A DNA stretch of 64,000 nt from Blautia coccoides (GCF_034355335.1 NZ_CP136422.1:387001-451000), one strand, 5' to 3'; shown: positions 26,010 to 38,466, numbered from the stretch's first letter. Program-made: numbers and translations. The notes: generated from the letters alone by a model not told the origin.

Positions 26010-26228
26010 ATGAAGAGGATTACGAGCGCATGTTTATCTCAGACCATTAGGTTTGAGGCATTTACACCCCAGGAGGTGAAGGCGGAGTACGATTTGTACC
26101 TGAAGAAGCTGGATGCCAAGAATACAAAGTATGTAATTGATGATTTCCAGGATAACAGTCATGGTGTTATTACTGTGAAGATCAGAAAACAATATAATAC
26201 TTACCATACAGGTGAATATTTAGAATAA
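26010..26228 (+). CDS. Small soluble protein of unknown function
   Basis: 72 residues, preceded by AAGGAAG and followed at once by a strong terminator, so it is a single-gene unit. The sequence is rich in charged and aromatic residues with a plausible alpha-beta fold (TPQEVKAEYDLYLKKLDAKNTKYVIDDF then GVITVKIRKQYNTYHTG). No signal or membrane segment. I do not recognise the family. The good ribosome site, coding-like composition and dedicated terminator support it as a real gene. Confidence 0.7.
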   Translation: MKRITSACLSQTIRFEAFTPQEVKAEYDLYLKKLDAKNTKYVIDDFQDNSHGVITVKIRKQYNTYHTGEYLE

Positions 26229-26231
26229 TGA

Positions 26232-26269
26232 AAAACGGCTGATACGGCGGGCTGCCTGTCAGCCGTTTT
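26232..26269 (+). terminator. Intrinsic terminator
   Basis: AAAACGGCTGA (26232-26242) pairs perfectly with TCAGCCGTTTT (26259-26269), immediately after the 72-residue gene. Confidence 0.85.
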
Positions 26270-26379
26270 GCGTTGTGGCGGATGTTCCATATCTGTGCAT
26301 CACGAAGAAAATATATCTTTTTATTTAAAGGTTTGTTATACTCCATATATGAAAGAGGATTGAGTGGAGGGGAAAAGGT

Positions 26380-27078
26380 ATGGACAGGAAAAATATTTAT
26401 AAACTGTTCTATGGTGCTGTGCTGCTTTTGGTCTTAGGGTTCTGCGTAAGGGTGGGGGCGGATTTTTTTGAGTATAATGTAAGCAATTCTGCGCCGTTTT
26501 ATATTTACGTGATCATGCGGGGCCTTGAATTTCTTTTGCCGGGCTTGGTTTTGTTTCTGGCGGCAGGAGTGGTTAAGAAAAAGTACGGGAATGCAGAGGA
26601 ACGGACAGAGACGGGCAGAATACGGTTTCTGTTTTTGGTTTTGGCAGTCGTAGTAGCTGTCTATACAGCATATGGATTTGTAACAGATATATATATTAAT
26701 GACTTCATAGATAGGCATTTAAGAAGTCATGTTACAATAATAGGAGGTGCTGATGGGCCAACTTCAGTTTTTGTGGCTTATAACATTCCCATGATTGGAA
26801 ACTGGATGATGTCAGGCGGATTCACGCTGGGGTGTATTGATGCTTATCTATACATGAAAAGCAAAAGCAGGAGAAGATCCAGTCTGATATTGCCGGTGAT
26901 CGCTTCTGCTTTGGGAATCCTTGGAGCAGGAATCTGGATTTTTAGATTTTGGGATATTTTTCAATACTGGGAGATGACCTGGGAGTACAATTTTCCTGCG
27001 GTTTTAATGCTGCTAGAATTGGTACTGCCAATAGTGATACTCATTTTGCGGATAAAACAAGTAAAGAATATATTATGA
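26380..27078 (+). CDS. Membrane protein with Na+-decarboxylase-beta-like IIGGADGPTSVF motif
   Basis: 232 residues, preceded by GGAGGGG. About six hydrophobic segments (near 10-27, 42-64, 82-105, 132-157, 168-188, 205-227). Residues 120-131 read IIGGADGPTSVF, the signature loop of the beta subunit of Na+-translocating decarboxylases (OadB, GcdB, MmdB), where it lies in the Na+/carboxybiotin site. The true beta subunits are about 380-430 residues and sit beside biotin-carrier and transferase genes. Here the protein is short and stands alone. It may be a reduced relative with another role; function unknown. Confidence 0.7.
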   Translation: MDRKNIYKLFYGAVLLLVLGFCVRVGADFFEYNVSNSAPFYIYVIMRGLEFLLPGLVLFLAAGVVKKKYGNAEERTETGRIRFLFLVLAVVVAVYTAYGFVTDIYINDFIDRHLRSHVTIIGGADGPTSVFVAYNIPMIGNWMMSGGFTLGCIDAYLYMKSKSRRRSSLILPVIASALGILGAGIWIFRFWDIFQYWEMTWEYNFPAVLMLLELVLPIVILILRIKQVKNIL

Positions 27079-27148
27079 CCTTTGGCCTATTCCTTTTGGC
27101 ATTGCTTACATTCGTTTTTACGTTTTGTAAGTAGCTACATAGAAAAAC

Positions 27149-27178
27149 CACCCTGATACTTGGCAGTTGAGAGGGTGG
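27149..27178 (+). terminator. Hairpin terminator after the IIGGADGPT gene
   Basis: CCACCCT (27149-27155) and AGGGTGG (27172-27178), with A-rich bases before and AGTTTCT after, 70 bases past the stop codon. Confidence 0.55.
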
Positions 27179-27276
27179 AGTTTCTATCTTCATATTCAGC
27201 CAACCCCTTGTGGGCGGTTGTTTCTTTTATATTTATATCATAACAAATTATTATAATTAATTCAAGATTTTTTGTC

Positions 27277-27478
27277 GTATACAGTTTTGGTATACTCAAT
27301 TCAATAAGTAAATTCTTTTACCACCTCACAAAATATTATCTAAAATCCCCAACCCATATTATATAGGAAAGTAAAATCTCATTTACTATGCATATTCACC
27401 ATATTTTTCATCTGCTCTTGCTCTTCCCCTCTTTTGTGTGTATAGTCTGCGGTATAGAAAAACACATGATTGGTATAC
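27277..27478 (+). promoter_or_regulatory. Three GTATAC sites upstream of the fructoselysine GntR gene
   Basis: The 418-base gap after 27078 is A/T-rich and holds no gene I can support. GTATAC occurs at 27277-27282, 27290-27295 (as TTTTGGTATAC) and 27473-27478 (as ATTGGTATAC), the last 19 bases before the start codon. Short GT..AC palindromes are typical half-operators of HutC-subfamily GntR regulators, so these are candidate autoregulatory sites. Confidence 0.35.
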
Positions 27479-27496
27479 AAAGAGAGGAGGGATATC

Positions 27497-28219
27497 ATGC
27501 GCCGGGATAAGTTTTACCTGTCGGATAGGATCAGGGAATACCTGGAAAGTGCCCATATAAAAGAAGACCAGCAGCTTCCCTCTAATGAGAAGCTGGCAGA
27601 GCAGTTTGGCGTGCAGAAGGGAACTGTGCGTGTTGCGCTGGAACGGCTGAAAGAGGAAGGGATCGTGTACAGCGTAAAAGGCGTCGGGACATTTGCGGCA
27701 AAAAAGAAGATACTCAGAAACATGGAACGTTTTGAATCTTTTTCCCAGATGGCACAACAAAATGGAAGCACAGTGGCCACGAAATTGCTGTCCTGCCGGG
27801 TGATCACAGCGGGATATACACTGGCAGAGGAATTTAACCTGCCTCCCTGGGCGGATATCACAGAGATCATCCGTCTCCGAAAGGTAGACGAGGAGACGGC
27901 AGCCCTGGAAATCTCCCATATCCCCGCGTATCTTGTTCCCGAACTGGAAAGCAAGCCCCTGGCCGGTTCCCTGTACGGTATTTTGGAACAGGAATACAGA
28001 ATCCGCCTGACACAGGGGAAACAGACCATGACGGTCAGGGCAGCCGACGAGAAGGAGGCAAAGCTTTTGAAATGCAGTCAGGGAGACGCGCTGGCAGTGA
28101 TGGAAATGCGGGCATTTGACCAGGATGGACAAAAGGTGGAGTATGCCTGCTCCCTCACAAGAGGCGACAGGTGTAGGTTTACCAGTATTTTAAGGATGGA
28201 GGAGGGTGAAAGGATATGA
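27497..28219 (+). CDS. GntR/HutC-family regulator of the fructoselysine genes (FrlR-like)
   Basis: 240 residues from ATG 27497 (MRRDKFYLSDRI), which follows GAGGAGGG; an upstream in-frame ATG at 27470 lacks a site. The N-terminal winged helix is LPSNEKLAEQFGVQKGTVRVALERLKEEGIVYSVKGVGTFAA. The C-terminal half is a UTRA effector domain (FESFSQMAQQNG, EIIRLRKVDEETAALEISHIP). It overlaps the kinase start by 4 bases (ATGA). It probably represses this cluster and responds to fructoselysine or its 6-phosphate. Confidence 0.9.
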   Translation: MRRDKFYLSDRIREYLESAHIKEDQQLPSNEKLAEQFGVQKGTVRVALERLKEEGIVYSVKGVGTFAAKKKILRNMERFESFSQMAQQNGSTVATKLLSCRVITAGYTLAEEFNLPPWADITEIIRLRKVDEETAALEISHIPAYLVPELESKPLAGSLYGILEQEYRIRLTQGKQTMTVRAADEKEAKLLKCSQGDALAVMEMRAFDQDGQKVEYACSLTRGDRCRFTSILRMEEGERI

Positions 28220-28995
28220 GATTGGCAGCGATCGGTGACAACTGCGTGGATTTCTATGAGAGACAGGGATGGGCCTATCCCGGCGGAAATGCAGTAAATG
28301 TGGCTGTCTACGGACGGCAGCTTGGTATGGATACTGCGTATCTGGGATGGATCGGAACAGACAATTTTGGAGATATGATGCAGGAAAAGCTGAAGGAGCA
28401 GGACGTGGAAACGGTCCGTATGCAGAGAAAAGAGGGAAAAACAGCAGTCACATACATAGAGCTTTTGGATGGTGACAGAAAGTTCGGGGAAGATTTCCTG
28501 AATGTTCTGGAAGGGTTTCAGTTGTCTGATGAAGACTTGCAGTATCTGGCAGATTTTGACTGCGTACACATGGCGGTCTGGGGACAATGCGACACCTGCC
28601 TTGGCAGGATTCCGCATAAAGTGAAGATTTCCTATGATTTTTCAAACAAGTACGGGGAACCCAAAATAGAAAAACTGGCTCCCTATATCGATTATGCCTT
28701 TTTCTCCTGTGGGGAGGACAATACCTCTACCAGGGAGCTTTTGAAACGGGTGAAGGAGCTGGGAGCAGGCTGTGTAACCGCCACACTTGGGGAAAACGGC
28801 AGCGTGGCCTATGACGGAAAAGAATTTGTCACCAGCGGAATTGCGGGTACAAAAGTGGTGGATACCCTTGGAGCGGGGGATTCCTATATTGCCGGATTTT
28901 TAAGCAAAGCACTAAAGGGCGAACCGCTGAAAAACTGCATGGAGGCCGGGGCGAAAAAAGCCGCCCTCACCATCGGCCATTTCGGAGCCTGGTAA
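28216..28995 (+). CDS. frlD: Fructoselysine 6-kinase
   Basis: A 259-residue PfkB-family kinase (E. coli FrlD is about 260). Characteristic stretches shared with FrlD are AAIGDNCVD at the start, GGNAVNVAVYGRQLG, DFDCVHMAVWGQ, TLGENGSVAYDG and the terminal GAW. The catalytic base D222 lies in the anion-hole motif GAGDS. It phosphorylates fructoselysine, the Amadori product of glucose and lysine, for cleavage by FrlB encoded nearby. The start ATG overlaps the GntR stop. One base separates it from the second GntR gene. Confidence 0.93.
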   Translation: MRLAAIGDNCVDFYERQGWAYPGGNAVNVAVYGRQLGMDTAYLGWIGTDNFGDMMQEKLKEQDVETVRMQRKEGKTAVTYIELLDGDRKFGEDFLNVLEGFQLSDEDLQYLADFDCVHMAVWGQCDTCLGRIPHKVKISYDFSNKYGEPKIEKLAPYIDYAFFSCGEDNTSTRELLKRVKELGAGCVTATLGENGSVAYDGKEFVTSGIAGTKVVDTLGAGDSYIAGFLSKALKGEPLKNCMEAGAKKAALTIGHFGAW

Positions 28996-28996
28996 T

Positions 28997-29716
28997 ATGG
29001 GGAGCAGTGACCGTTTCGTGTACCCCCGTATAGCAGGGGCTATCCGAAAGAAAATAGAAGACAGGGAATACCCTCTGGGCAGTAAAATACCTTCAGAGAG
29101 GGAATTGGCGGCAGAGTTTTATGTAAACCGTATGACGGTACGCAGGGCACTTTCCATACTGGAGAGCGAAGGACTGATACAGAGAAAGCGGGGATCCGGC
29201 ACTTTTGCTTCCTCTGTGCCGAGAAAAGGAGATGTGTGCCGGCTCTGCGGTTTTACACAGACAATGAGGGAGCAGGGCAGAAAGGCGGGCAGCAGGATAC
29301 TGACATGGAGAATGCTGTCCTGTGCGCCTGTGTATTCCCGGATGGAGGAACAGACAGAGGGCAGAGGTGTGCATGAGATCGTTCGTCTCCGTCTGGGCGA
29401 TGATCTTCCTGTGTCCGTGGAATATACGTATGTCCCGGCAGATATTCTGGGAGATGTGCACTCCTGTAATCCGGAAGCTTCCTCTCTCTATGAGATCATG
29501 GAACAGAGAGGTGTGCAGCTCCATGAGTCCAGACAGGAAGTGACTATTATAAAAGCAGGAAAAAAAGAAGCAAAATGGCTTGAAATACCGGAGGGGAGCA
29601 GTGTTTTTCTCTTTACGTTCCAAACATATGACAGGCAGGGAAGGGTGGTGGAATACTGCAGAGCCTATATGAGAACAGATAGAGTGAAACTGGAAATAGA
29701 ACTGAAGCAGTTATAG
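28997..29716 (+). CDS. Second GntR/HutC-family regulator
   Basis: 239 residues. Winged helix IPSERELAAEFYVNRMTVRRALSILESEGLIQRKRGSGTFAS, then a UTRA domain (MREQGRKAGSRIL, HEIVRLRLGDDLPVSVEYTYVP). It is only moderately like the regulator at 27497, so it is not a fresh duplication. Lying between frlD and frlB, it may respond to a different intermediate or Amadori compound. No strong ribosome site is visible, which suggests coupling to the kinase stop two bases upstream. Confidence 0.9.
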   Translation: MGSSDRFVYPRIAGAIRKKIEDREYPLGSKIPSERELAAEFYVNRMTVRRALSILESEGLIQRKRGSGTFASSVPRKGDVCRLCGFTQTMREQGRKAGSRILTWRMLSCAPVYSRMEEQTEGRGVHEIVRLRLGDDLPVSVEYTYVPADILGDVHSCNPEASSLYEIMEQRGVQLHESRQEVTIIKAGKKEAKWLEIPEGSSVFLFTFQTYDRQGRVVEYCRAYMRTDRVKLEIELKQL

Positions 29717-29726
29717 CAAAATGCTG

Positions 29727-29845
29727 CACTGCCAGTAAGGTTCCATGGCAAAAGGCAGTGTTCAACTATTTGCCTTACTCCGGACAAGATAAAAAATATG
29801 AGAAAGAAAGGAAAAGTAACTAGGAAATGCACTGAATAGTTACAG
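29727..29845. repeat. Structured leader with dispersed-repeat end before frlB
   Basis: CACTGCC (29727-29733) can pair with GGCAGTG (29754-29760), and AGTAAGG (29734-29740) with CCTTACT (29773-29779). The two stems cross, so they are either a pseudoknot or alternative folds. Downstream, GTAACTA (29816-29822) and TAGTTAC (29837-29843) form an inverted repeat. The CTGAATAGTTAC portion is the same as the right end of copy 1 at 8889-9020. It ends 12 bases before the frlB start. Confidence 0.35.
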
Positions 29846-29855
29846 GAAAAAGAAC

Positions 29856-30881
29856 ATGTTAAATTTAAACAAAGAAGAGGTACACTTTTTAGTAACAGCG
29901 GATATGAAAAAAGAGGTGGCAGATTTTTTGGAGACAGTGGATGCTAAAATAGCCCCCATTCTGACATATATTAGGGAGAACCAGGTGGAGCGCATCTGTT
30001 TTGCAGGCTGCGGCAGCTCCAGTGCTGCGGGCAGCACGGCAAAATACCTGGCGGACAAATACACAACACTGGCAGTAAATGCCTACACCGGATGGGAATT
30101 CATAGATTCCATGCCGGTCTATGGAGGCAGAAAAATGCTGGCAGTGTTCATCTCCCAGTCAGGTACAACAGAGGAGATTGTAAAAGGCCTCAGAAAAGCC
30201 AAAGAACAGGGGATCACCACAGTTGGAGTCTGTGACCGCCGGGAGGATAATCCACTGGGTCAGGAAGCGGATTACGTGGTAGATTATCACGCGGAAGCCA
30301 TGTGGGAATGTCAGCTCGTTGCCCTTTACACCCTGATCGCCCGGCTGTCCCTGGAACGCGGGGAGAGTACAGAAGTCATGGAGCAGATACTGTCTGATAT
30401 GAAGCGCCTTCCGGAAGTGCTGGGACACCACATTGAAACATTTGAGGAGAAGGCTCTGGAAATGACAAAACCTCTGCGGAATCTGAAAGGCTTTTACACA
30501 GTATCAGCCAGTTCCATGGTACCCCTTGCCTATAAAGAAGGTGTTATCACCGGAATGGAGTTTCTCTGGTCCCACGGTGCGGTAATACAGGCCGGTGAAT
30601 TCCGTCACGGTCCTCTGGAGATTGTGGAATCAGGCGTTCCGTTTTTATTTTTAGTGCCCACAGATTCATCCAGAGCAATTACGCAGAGGGCACTGCAGTT
30701 TGTAGAGCGGTGGAAAGGCACAGCCATCGTACTGGACTACGCGGATTTTGCCATGGGGCTTCATGCGGATTTGGCACCCTTTGTCATGTTCGTGCCTCTG
30801 GAGTGGTTCTGCTACTATTTTTCTGTGGTGAGAGACCACAATCCCGATGACCGGAGATATTACGGTGTGGTGGAGTATTGA
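29856..30881 (+). CDS. frlB: Fructoselysine-6-phosphate deglycase
   Basis: A 341-residue two-SIS-domain protein, the same length as E. coli FrlB (340). Strong shared stretches are VHFLVT near the start, FAGCGSSSAAGSTAKYLADK, ISQSGTTEEIVKGL, GEFRHGPLEIVESGVPFLFL and the end DHNPDDRRYYGVVEY. It splits fructoselysine 6-phosphate into glucose 6-phosphate and lysine. The start is preceded by a weak AGGA site. No fructoselysine transporter is present in the cluster, so uptake must rely on a distant gene or the neighbouring ABC system. Confidence 0.95.
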   Translation: MLNLNKEEVHFLVTADMKKEVADFLETVDAKIAPILTYIRENQVERICFAGCGSSSAAGSTAKYLADKYTTLAVNAYTGWEFIDSMPVYGGRKMLAVFISQSGTTEEIVKGLRKAKEQGITTVGVCDRREDNPLGQEADYVVDYHAEAMWECQLVALYTLIARLSLERGESTEVMEQILSDMKRLPEVLGHHIETFEEKALEMTKPLRNLKGFYTVSASSMVPLAYKEGVITGMEFLWSHGAVIQAGEFRHGPLEIVESGVPFLFLVPTDSSRAITQRALQFVERWKGTAIVLDYADFAMGLHADLAPFVMFVPLEWFCYYFSVVRDHNPDDRRYYGVVEY

Positions 30882-30883
30882 TA

Positions 30884-30901
30884 TAGTAAATAAATTTACT
30901 A
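30884..30901. promoter_or_regulatory. Perfect 18-base palindrome, candidate LacI operator
   Basis: TAGTAAAT-AA-ATTTACTA sits three bases after the frlB stop. Near-copies occur at 30954-30963 (ATATTTACTA) and 31090-31106 upstream of the LacI gene. The motif is not found elsewhere by eye. Confidence 0.45.
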
Positions 30902-30913
30902 GTTAAATAAAAA

Positions 30914-30950
30914 TGGGCTGCTTTTAACCATAAGCAGCCTATTTCTTTTA
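30914..30950 (+). terminator. Intrinsic terminator after frlB
   Basis: GGGCTGCTT (30915-30923) pairs with AAGCAGCCT (30932-30940), one end pair being a mismatch. An A-rich run precedes and ATTTCTTTT follows. Confidence 0.75.
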
Positions 30951-31089
30951 TATATATTTACTAAATATACGGGGGATGTATTTATGTAAAAGTAATAAAA
31001 ATATCAGATATGCACAATAAAAACGGAAAAAAACCAAATGTATTGTTGACAAATTCCATTGTTTCGAGTATTGTGAGGATGTAAGGAAT

Positions 31090-31106
31090 ACAAATAAATT
31101 TACTAA
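31090..31106 (+). promoter_or_regulatory. Imperfect copy of the TAGTAAAT/ATTTACTA operator upstream of the LacI gene
   Basis: The sequence AAATAAATTTACTA repeats 13 bases of the palindrome at 30884-30901. It lies about 60 bases before the LacI start codon in an A/T-rich promoter region, consistent with autoregulation. Confidence 0.35.
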
Positions 31107-31140
31107 ATAATAAATATAGTAACTAAACTAAAGGCATTAA

Positions 31141-35328
<4,188 letters not shown>

Positions 35329-35343
35329 GAAAGGAAGGCAAAA

Positions 35344-36234
35344 ATGGCTGGGGGAAAAGAAAGAAGAAAAAACTTTGTGAACAAAAAAACTGCGCCGTAT
35401 GTATTTTTACTGCCAATGATAGTCCTGTTCGGGGTGTTCATGGTCTATCCGGTAATAAAATCTCTGGGGCTGAGCTTCTATGATTTTGAGGGTGGGGAGT
35501 ACCTGTTCTGCGGAATCAACAATTATGTGACCATGTTCAAGGACCCGGTATTCTGGAAATCTCTGGGCAACACCTTTATCTATCTGGCGATTCAGGTGCC
35601 TGTCATGGTGATCCTCTCCCTGATACTGGGAGTGCTGGTGGAAGAAAACTTCCTGAAATTCAGAACCTGCTACCGCATCAGCGTTTTCCTGCCGTCCGTA
35701 ACAGCTCTGGTTGCCTATGCCATGATCTTTAAACTGCTGTTTAATACAGATTTTGGTCTGGTAAACCACATTCTCCGTTCTATCGGCTGGAACGGTGTGG
35801 ACTGGCTGAATTCCGTGTGGGGTGCAAGGGCAGTTGTTGTCATGGGTATTACCTGGAGGTGGACCGGCTATAACACCATTATCATGATCGCCGGGCTGAA
35901 AGGAATTCCCACAGAGCTTTACGAATCGGCGGATATGGACGGCGCATCCTTCCTGCAGAAATTTTTCCGGATCACTGTTCCTATGGTAAAATCCATTATC
36001 CTGTTTGTTAGTATCACCTCCACGATCGGAACCCTGCAGTTGTTTGATGAGTCCTTTGTACTGACAAAAGGAGGGCCGGATAATGCTACCATAACCATTG
36101 GGCATTATTTGTACAACACCGGATTTTCGTATTATAAATTCGGGTACGCGGCGGCGCTCAGTTATGCACTTGTGGTTATCATAGGCATACTGTCCTTTGT
36201 CCAGTTCAAGGCTACAAATGGAGGTGACAATTAG
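35344..36234 (+). CDS. ABC sugar permease (MalF/LacF-like)
   Basis: 296 residues with six membrane helices (first at about 18-40). The EAA loop is PTELYESADMDGASFLQKFFRITVP. It starts 15 bases after lacZ behind GGAAGG and overlaps the next permease by one base. It forms the importer channel with 36234-37073 and the binding protein at 37114. Import of a beta-galactoside is inferred from lacZ upstream. No ATPase is encoded in the operon, as is usual where a shared MsmX-type ATPase is used. Confidence 0.93.
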   Translation: MAGGKERRKNFVNKKTAPYVFLLPMIVLFGVFMVYPVIKSLGLSFYDFEGGEYLFCGINNYVTMFKDPVFWKSLGNTFIYLAIQVPVMVILSLILGVLVEENFLKFRTCYRISVFLPSVTALVAYAMIFKLLFNTDFGLVNHILRSIGWNGVDWLNSVWGARAVVVMGITWRWTGYNTIIMIAGLKGIPTELYESADMDGASFLQKFFRITVPMVKSIILFVSITSTIGTLQLFDESFVLTKGGPDNATITIGHYLYNTGFSYYKFGYAAALSYALVVIIGILSFVQFKATNGGDN

Positions 36235-37073
36235 TGAAATCAACAGGAAAGAAAATAAGCGGACGCAAGGTTTTCACCTATGTGTTTCTGACAATAGCAG
36301 CACTGATCTCCCTGTTTCCTTTTTACTTCATGTTCGTGTCCGCCACGAACACCAATGCGGAAATTCTCAGTGCGGCTCCGAAATTGTTTTTCGGTTCTCA
36401 TCTGGCAGAGAACTTTGCCAATCTGAACAAGAAAATGGACCTTATCAGAATTCTGACGAATTCCACCATTATGACGGTCAGTTATACGGCTCTTGCCATT
36501 GTGCTGCATTCCATGGCGGGATATGCGCTGGCAAAGTTTGAATTTAAGGGAAAAGGCCTGCTGTTCGGCCTGATCATGATAACCATGATGATTCCTGCCC
36601 AGGTAATGTATGTGCCGCTGTTCACTCTGATGAACAATATCGGCTGGGCCAATACCTATCAGGCAGTGGTGCTTCCCGGTCTTGCCGGGGCCTTCGGCAT
36701 CTTCCTCATGCGTCAGAACATGCTGGCATTCCCCACCTCTTTGATAGAGGCAGCCAGGATAGACGGCTGCGGGGAAATCGGCATTTTCCTGAAGGTTGTG
36801 CTCCCTTCCCAGAAACCTGCGGTGGGCGCTCTGGGAATCTATATGTTTATGAGTATGTGGAATAACTTTATGTGGCCTTTGATCATTCTCAGCACAAAAT
36901 CAATGTACAATTTCCCGGTAGCCTTGGCTATGCTGGACGGTGTTGCGTGGAGAAAAGACTACGGTGTGATCATGCTGGCAACCGTCTGCGCGGTTCTGCC
37001 TATTATGATAATCTTTCTGGTATTCCAGAAACAGTTCGTGGCAGGTGTCATGGGCGGTGCGGTAAAAGAGTAG
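36234..37073 (+). CDS. ABC sugar permease (MalG/LacG-like)
   Basis: 279 residues with six helices. The EAA motif is PTSLIEAARIDGCGEIGIFLKVVLP. It begins at GTG 36234 overlapping the previous stop, the typical coupled layout, with GGAGG upstream. It ends VMGGAVKE, the common terminus of this family. It is the partner of 35344-36234. Confidence 0.93.
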   Translation: MKSTGKKISGRKVFTYVFLTIAALISLFPFYFMFVSATNTNAEILSAAPKLFFGSHLAENFANLNKKMDLIRILTNSTIMTVSYTALAIVLHSMAGYALAKFEFKGKGLLFGLIMITMMIPAQVMYVPLFTLMNNIGWANTYQAVVLPGLAGAFGIFLMRQNMLAFPTSLIEAARIDGCGEIGIFLKVVLPSQKPAVGALGIYMFMSMWNNFMWPLIILSTKSMYNFPVALAMLDGVAWRKDYGVIMLATVCAVLPIMIIFLVFQKQFVAGVMGGAVKE

Positions 37074-37113
37074 TGTATCTGGCTCTGTAAAAAATTTCAA
37101 GGAGGAAGTAAGT

Positions 37114-38400
37114 ATGAAGAAGAAACAAGCAGCAGCATTGGTAACAGCAGCAGTGATGGCATTGTCCCTGACAGCCTGCGGCGGAACAGCAAAGGAGGAA
37201 TCCGGTGACAAGGAAAGCGGCCTCTCCGGAGAGATCACCATCTGGAGCTGGGATGTGGCACTGGCCCATCTGGAAGAGTGGTCAGAGAAATTCCAGGAGG
37301 AGAACCCAGATGTGACCTTTAATTTTGAGGAGATGGGCGTGGATCAGGTATATCAGAAGATGACCACATGCCTCCAGTCCGGTATTGGCCTTCCGGATAT
37401 TGTCTCCATTGAGGGCGAGCAGATGGCAAAATTCGGAGAGAAATTCCCCGGAAAATTTGAAGAGTTCACAGACATGATCAATCCTGACGATTTCTTCCCC
37501 ATTAAAATGTCGGAGTGTACGGTTGATGGAAAAGTCATAGCATATCCTTGGGATTCTGGCCCGTGCGGAATGTTTTACAGAAGTGACCTGTTCGAGCAGG
37601 CGGGGATCAAGGCAGAGGATATTGTGACATGGGATGATTTTATCGAAGCGGGAAAAGTTTTAAAAGAAAAGACAGGGGCTGACATGCTGTGCATGGCGGA
37701 ATCCAGAAATGATACCACATACAGACTCCTTATGATGGAGGGCGGCGGTTTCTATTTTGACAAGGATGGCAATACCCAGGTGAACTCCCAGGCATCCATA
37801 CAGGCAATGGAGACCTGTAAGAAAATGTACGATGCAGGTATCACCTTCAATAACTCCTCATGGGATGACATGGTAGCCGGTATGGGCGCGGATAAGTTTG
37901 CATGTATCGCGGACGCTGTTTGGATGGTAGGCTCCATCAAAGACGCAGTTCCTGATCAGGACGGCAAGTGGGCGGTTATGCCTCTTCCCAAGTTCCAGGC
38001 AGACACAGACAGCCAGGGTGCGTCAAACGGAGGCTCTGTTCTGGCTGTACCTTCAGCCAGCAAAAGCTCAGAGGCTGCAAAGGCATTTGTAAAATTCGTT
38101 ATGGAGGACGTGGATGCCAATGTGGAAGGGTTCCAGAATTACGGTCTGTATCCCTCTTACTTAAAAGCGCTGGAATCAGACGTGTTCAAAGAGGGTGATG
38201 AATTCTTTGGCGGACAGGAAATTTTTGACCTGTTTACAGAGATTGGAAAAACTGTTCCTCAGGTAAACTATACAGCTAACTTTGCGGAAGCCCTGGAGAT
38301 GTCCAAGAACTCCATGGCAAAAGTTATGCTGAACAACGGTGATCCCACAGAGGTTCTGAATGCAGAGCAGGAGGAAATGAAAGCAAAATTCGGCAAATAA
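37114..38400 (+). CDS. Extracellular sugar-binding lipoprotein
   Basis: A 428-residue family-1 solute-binding protein. The signal peptide has lipobox LTAC, lipidated at C22, followed by a low-complexity linker. Mature domains start at GEITIWSWDVALAHLEEWSEKFQEENPDV and include GLPDIVSIEGEQMAKF, YPWDSGPCGMFYRSDLFEQAGI and a Trp-rich hinge. The start follows AAGGAGG. It delivers the galactoside to the two preceding permeases. A strong terminator closes the operon at 38412-38447. Confidence 0.94.
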   Translation: MKKKQAAALVTAAVMALSLTACGGTAKEESGDKESGLSGEITIWSWDVALAHLEEWSEKFQEENPDVTFNFEEMGVDQVYQKMTTCLQSGIGLPDIVSIEGEQMAKFGEKFPGKFEEFTDMINPDDFFPIKMSECTVDGKVIAYPWDSGPCGMFYRSDLFEQAGIKAEDIVTWDDFIEAGKVLKEKTGADMLCMAESRNDTTYRLLMMEGGGFYFDKDGNTQVNSQASIQAMETCKKMYDAGITFNNSSWDDMVAGMGADKFACIADAVWMVGSIKDAVPDQDGKWAVMPLPKFQADTDSQGASNGGSVLAVPSASKSSEAAKAFVKFVMEDVDANVEGFQNYGLYPSYLKALESDVFKEGDEFFGGQEIFDLFTEIGKTVPQVNYTANFAEALEMSKNSMAKVMLNNGDPTEVLNAEQEEMKAKFGK

Positions 38401-38411
38401 AATAAATTGGG

Positions 38412-38447
38412 AAAACGGGTGCCCGGATGTCAGAAGGCACCCGTTTT
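38412..38447 (+). terminator. Strong intrinsic terminator of the lacZ operon
   Basis: AAAACGGGTGCC (38412-38423) pairs perfectly with GGCACCCGTTTT (38436-38447) over a 12-base loop. It lies only 20 bases before the next gene, so that gene needs readthrough or its own promoter. Confidence 0.9.
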
Positions 38448-38466
38448 CAAAAGGATGGAGGTTTCT

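Noticed and set aside
27386..28132. Minus-strand open frame (248 codons) opposite the GntR gene
   Set aside because: The plus-strand frame is an unmistakable GntR/UTRA protein; the reverse frame has no coding features.
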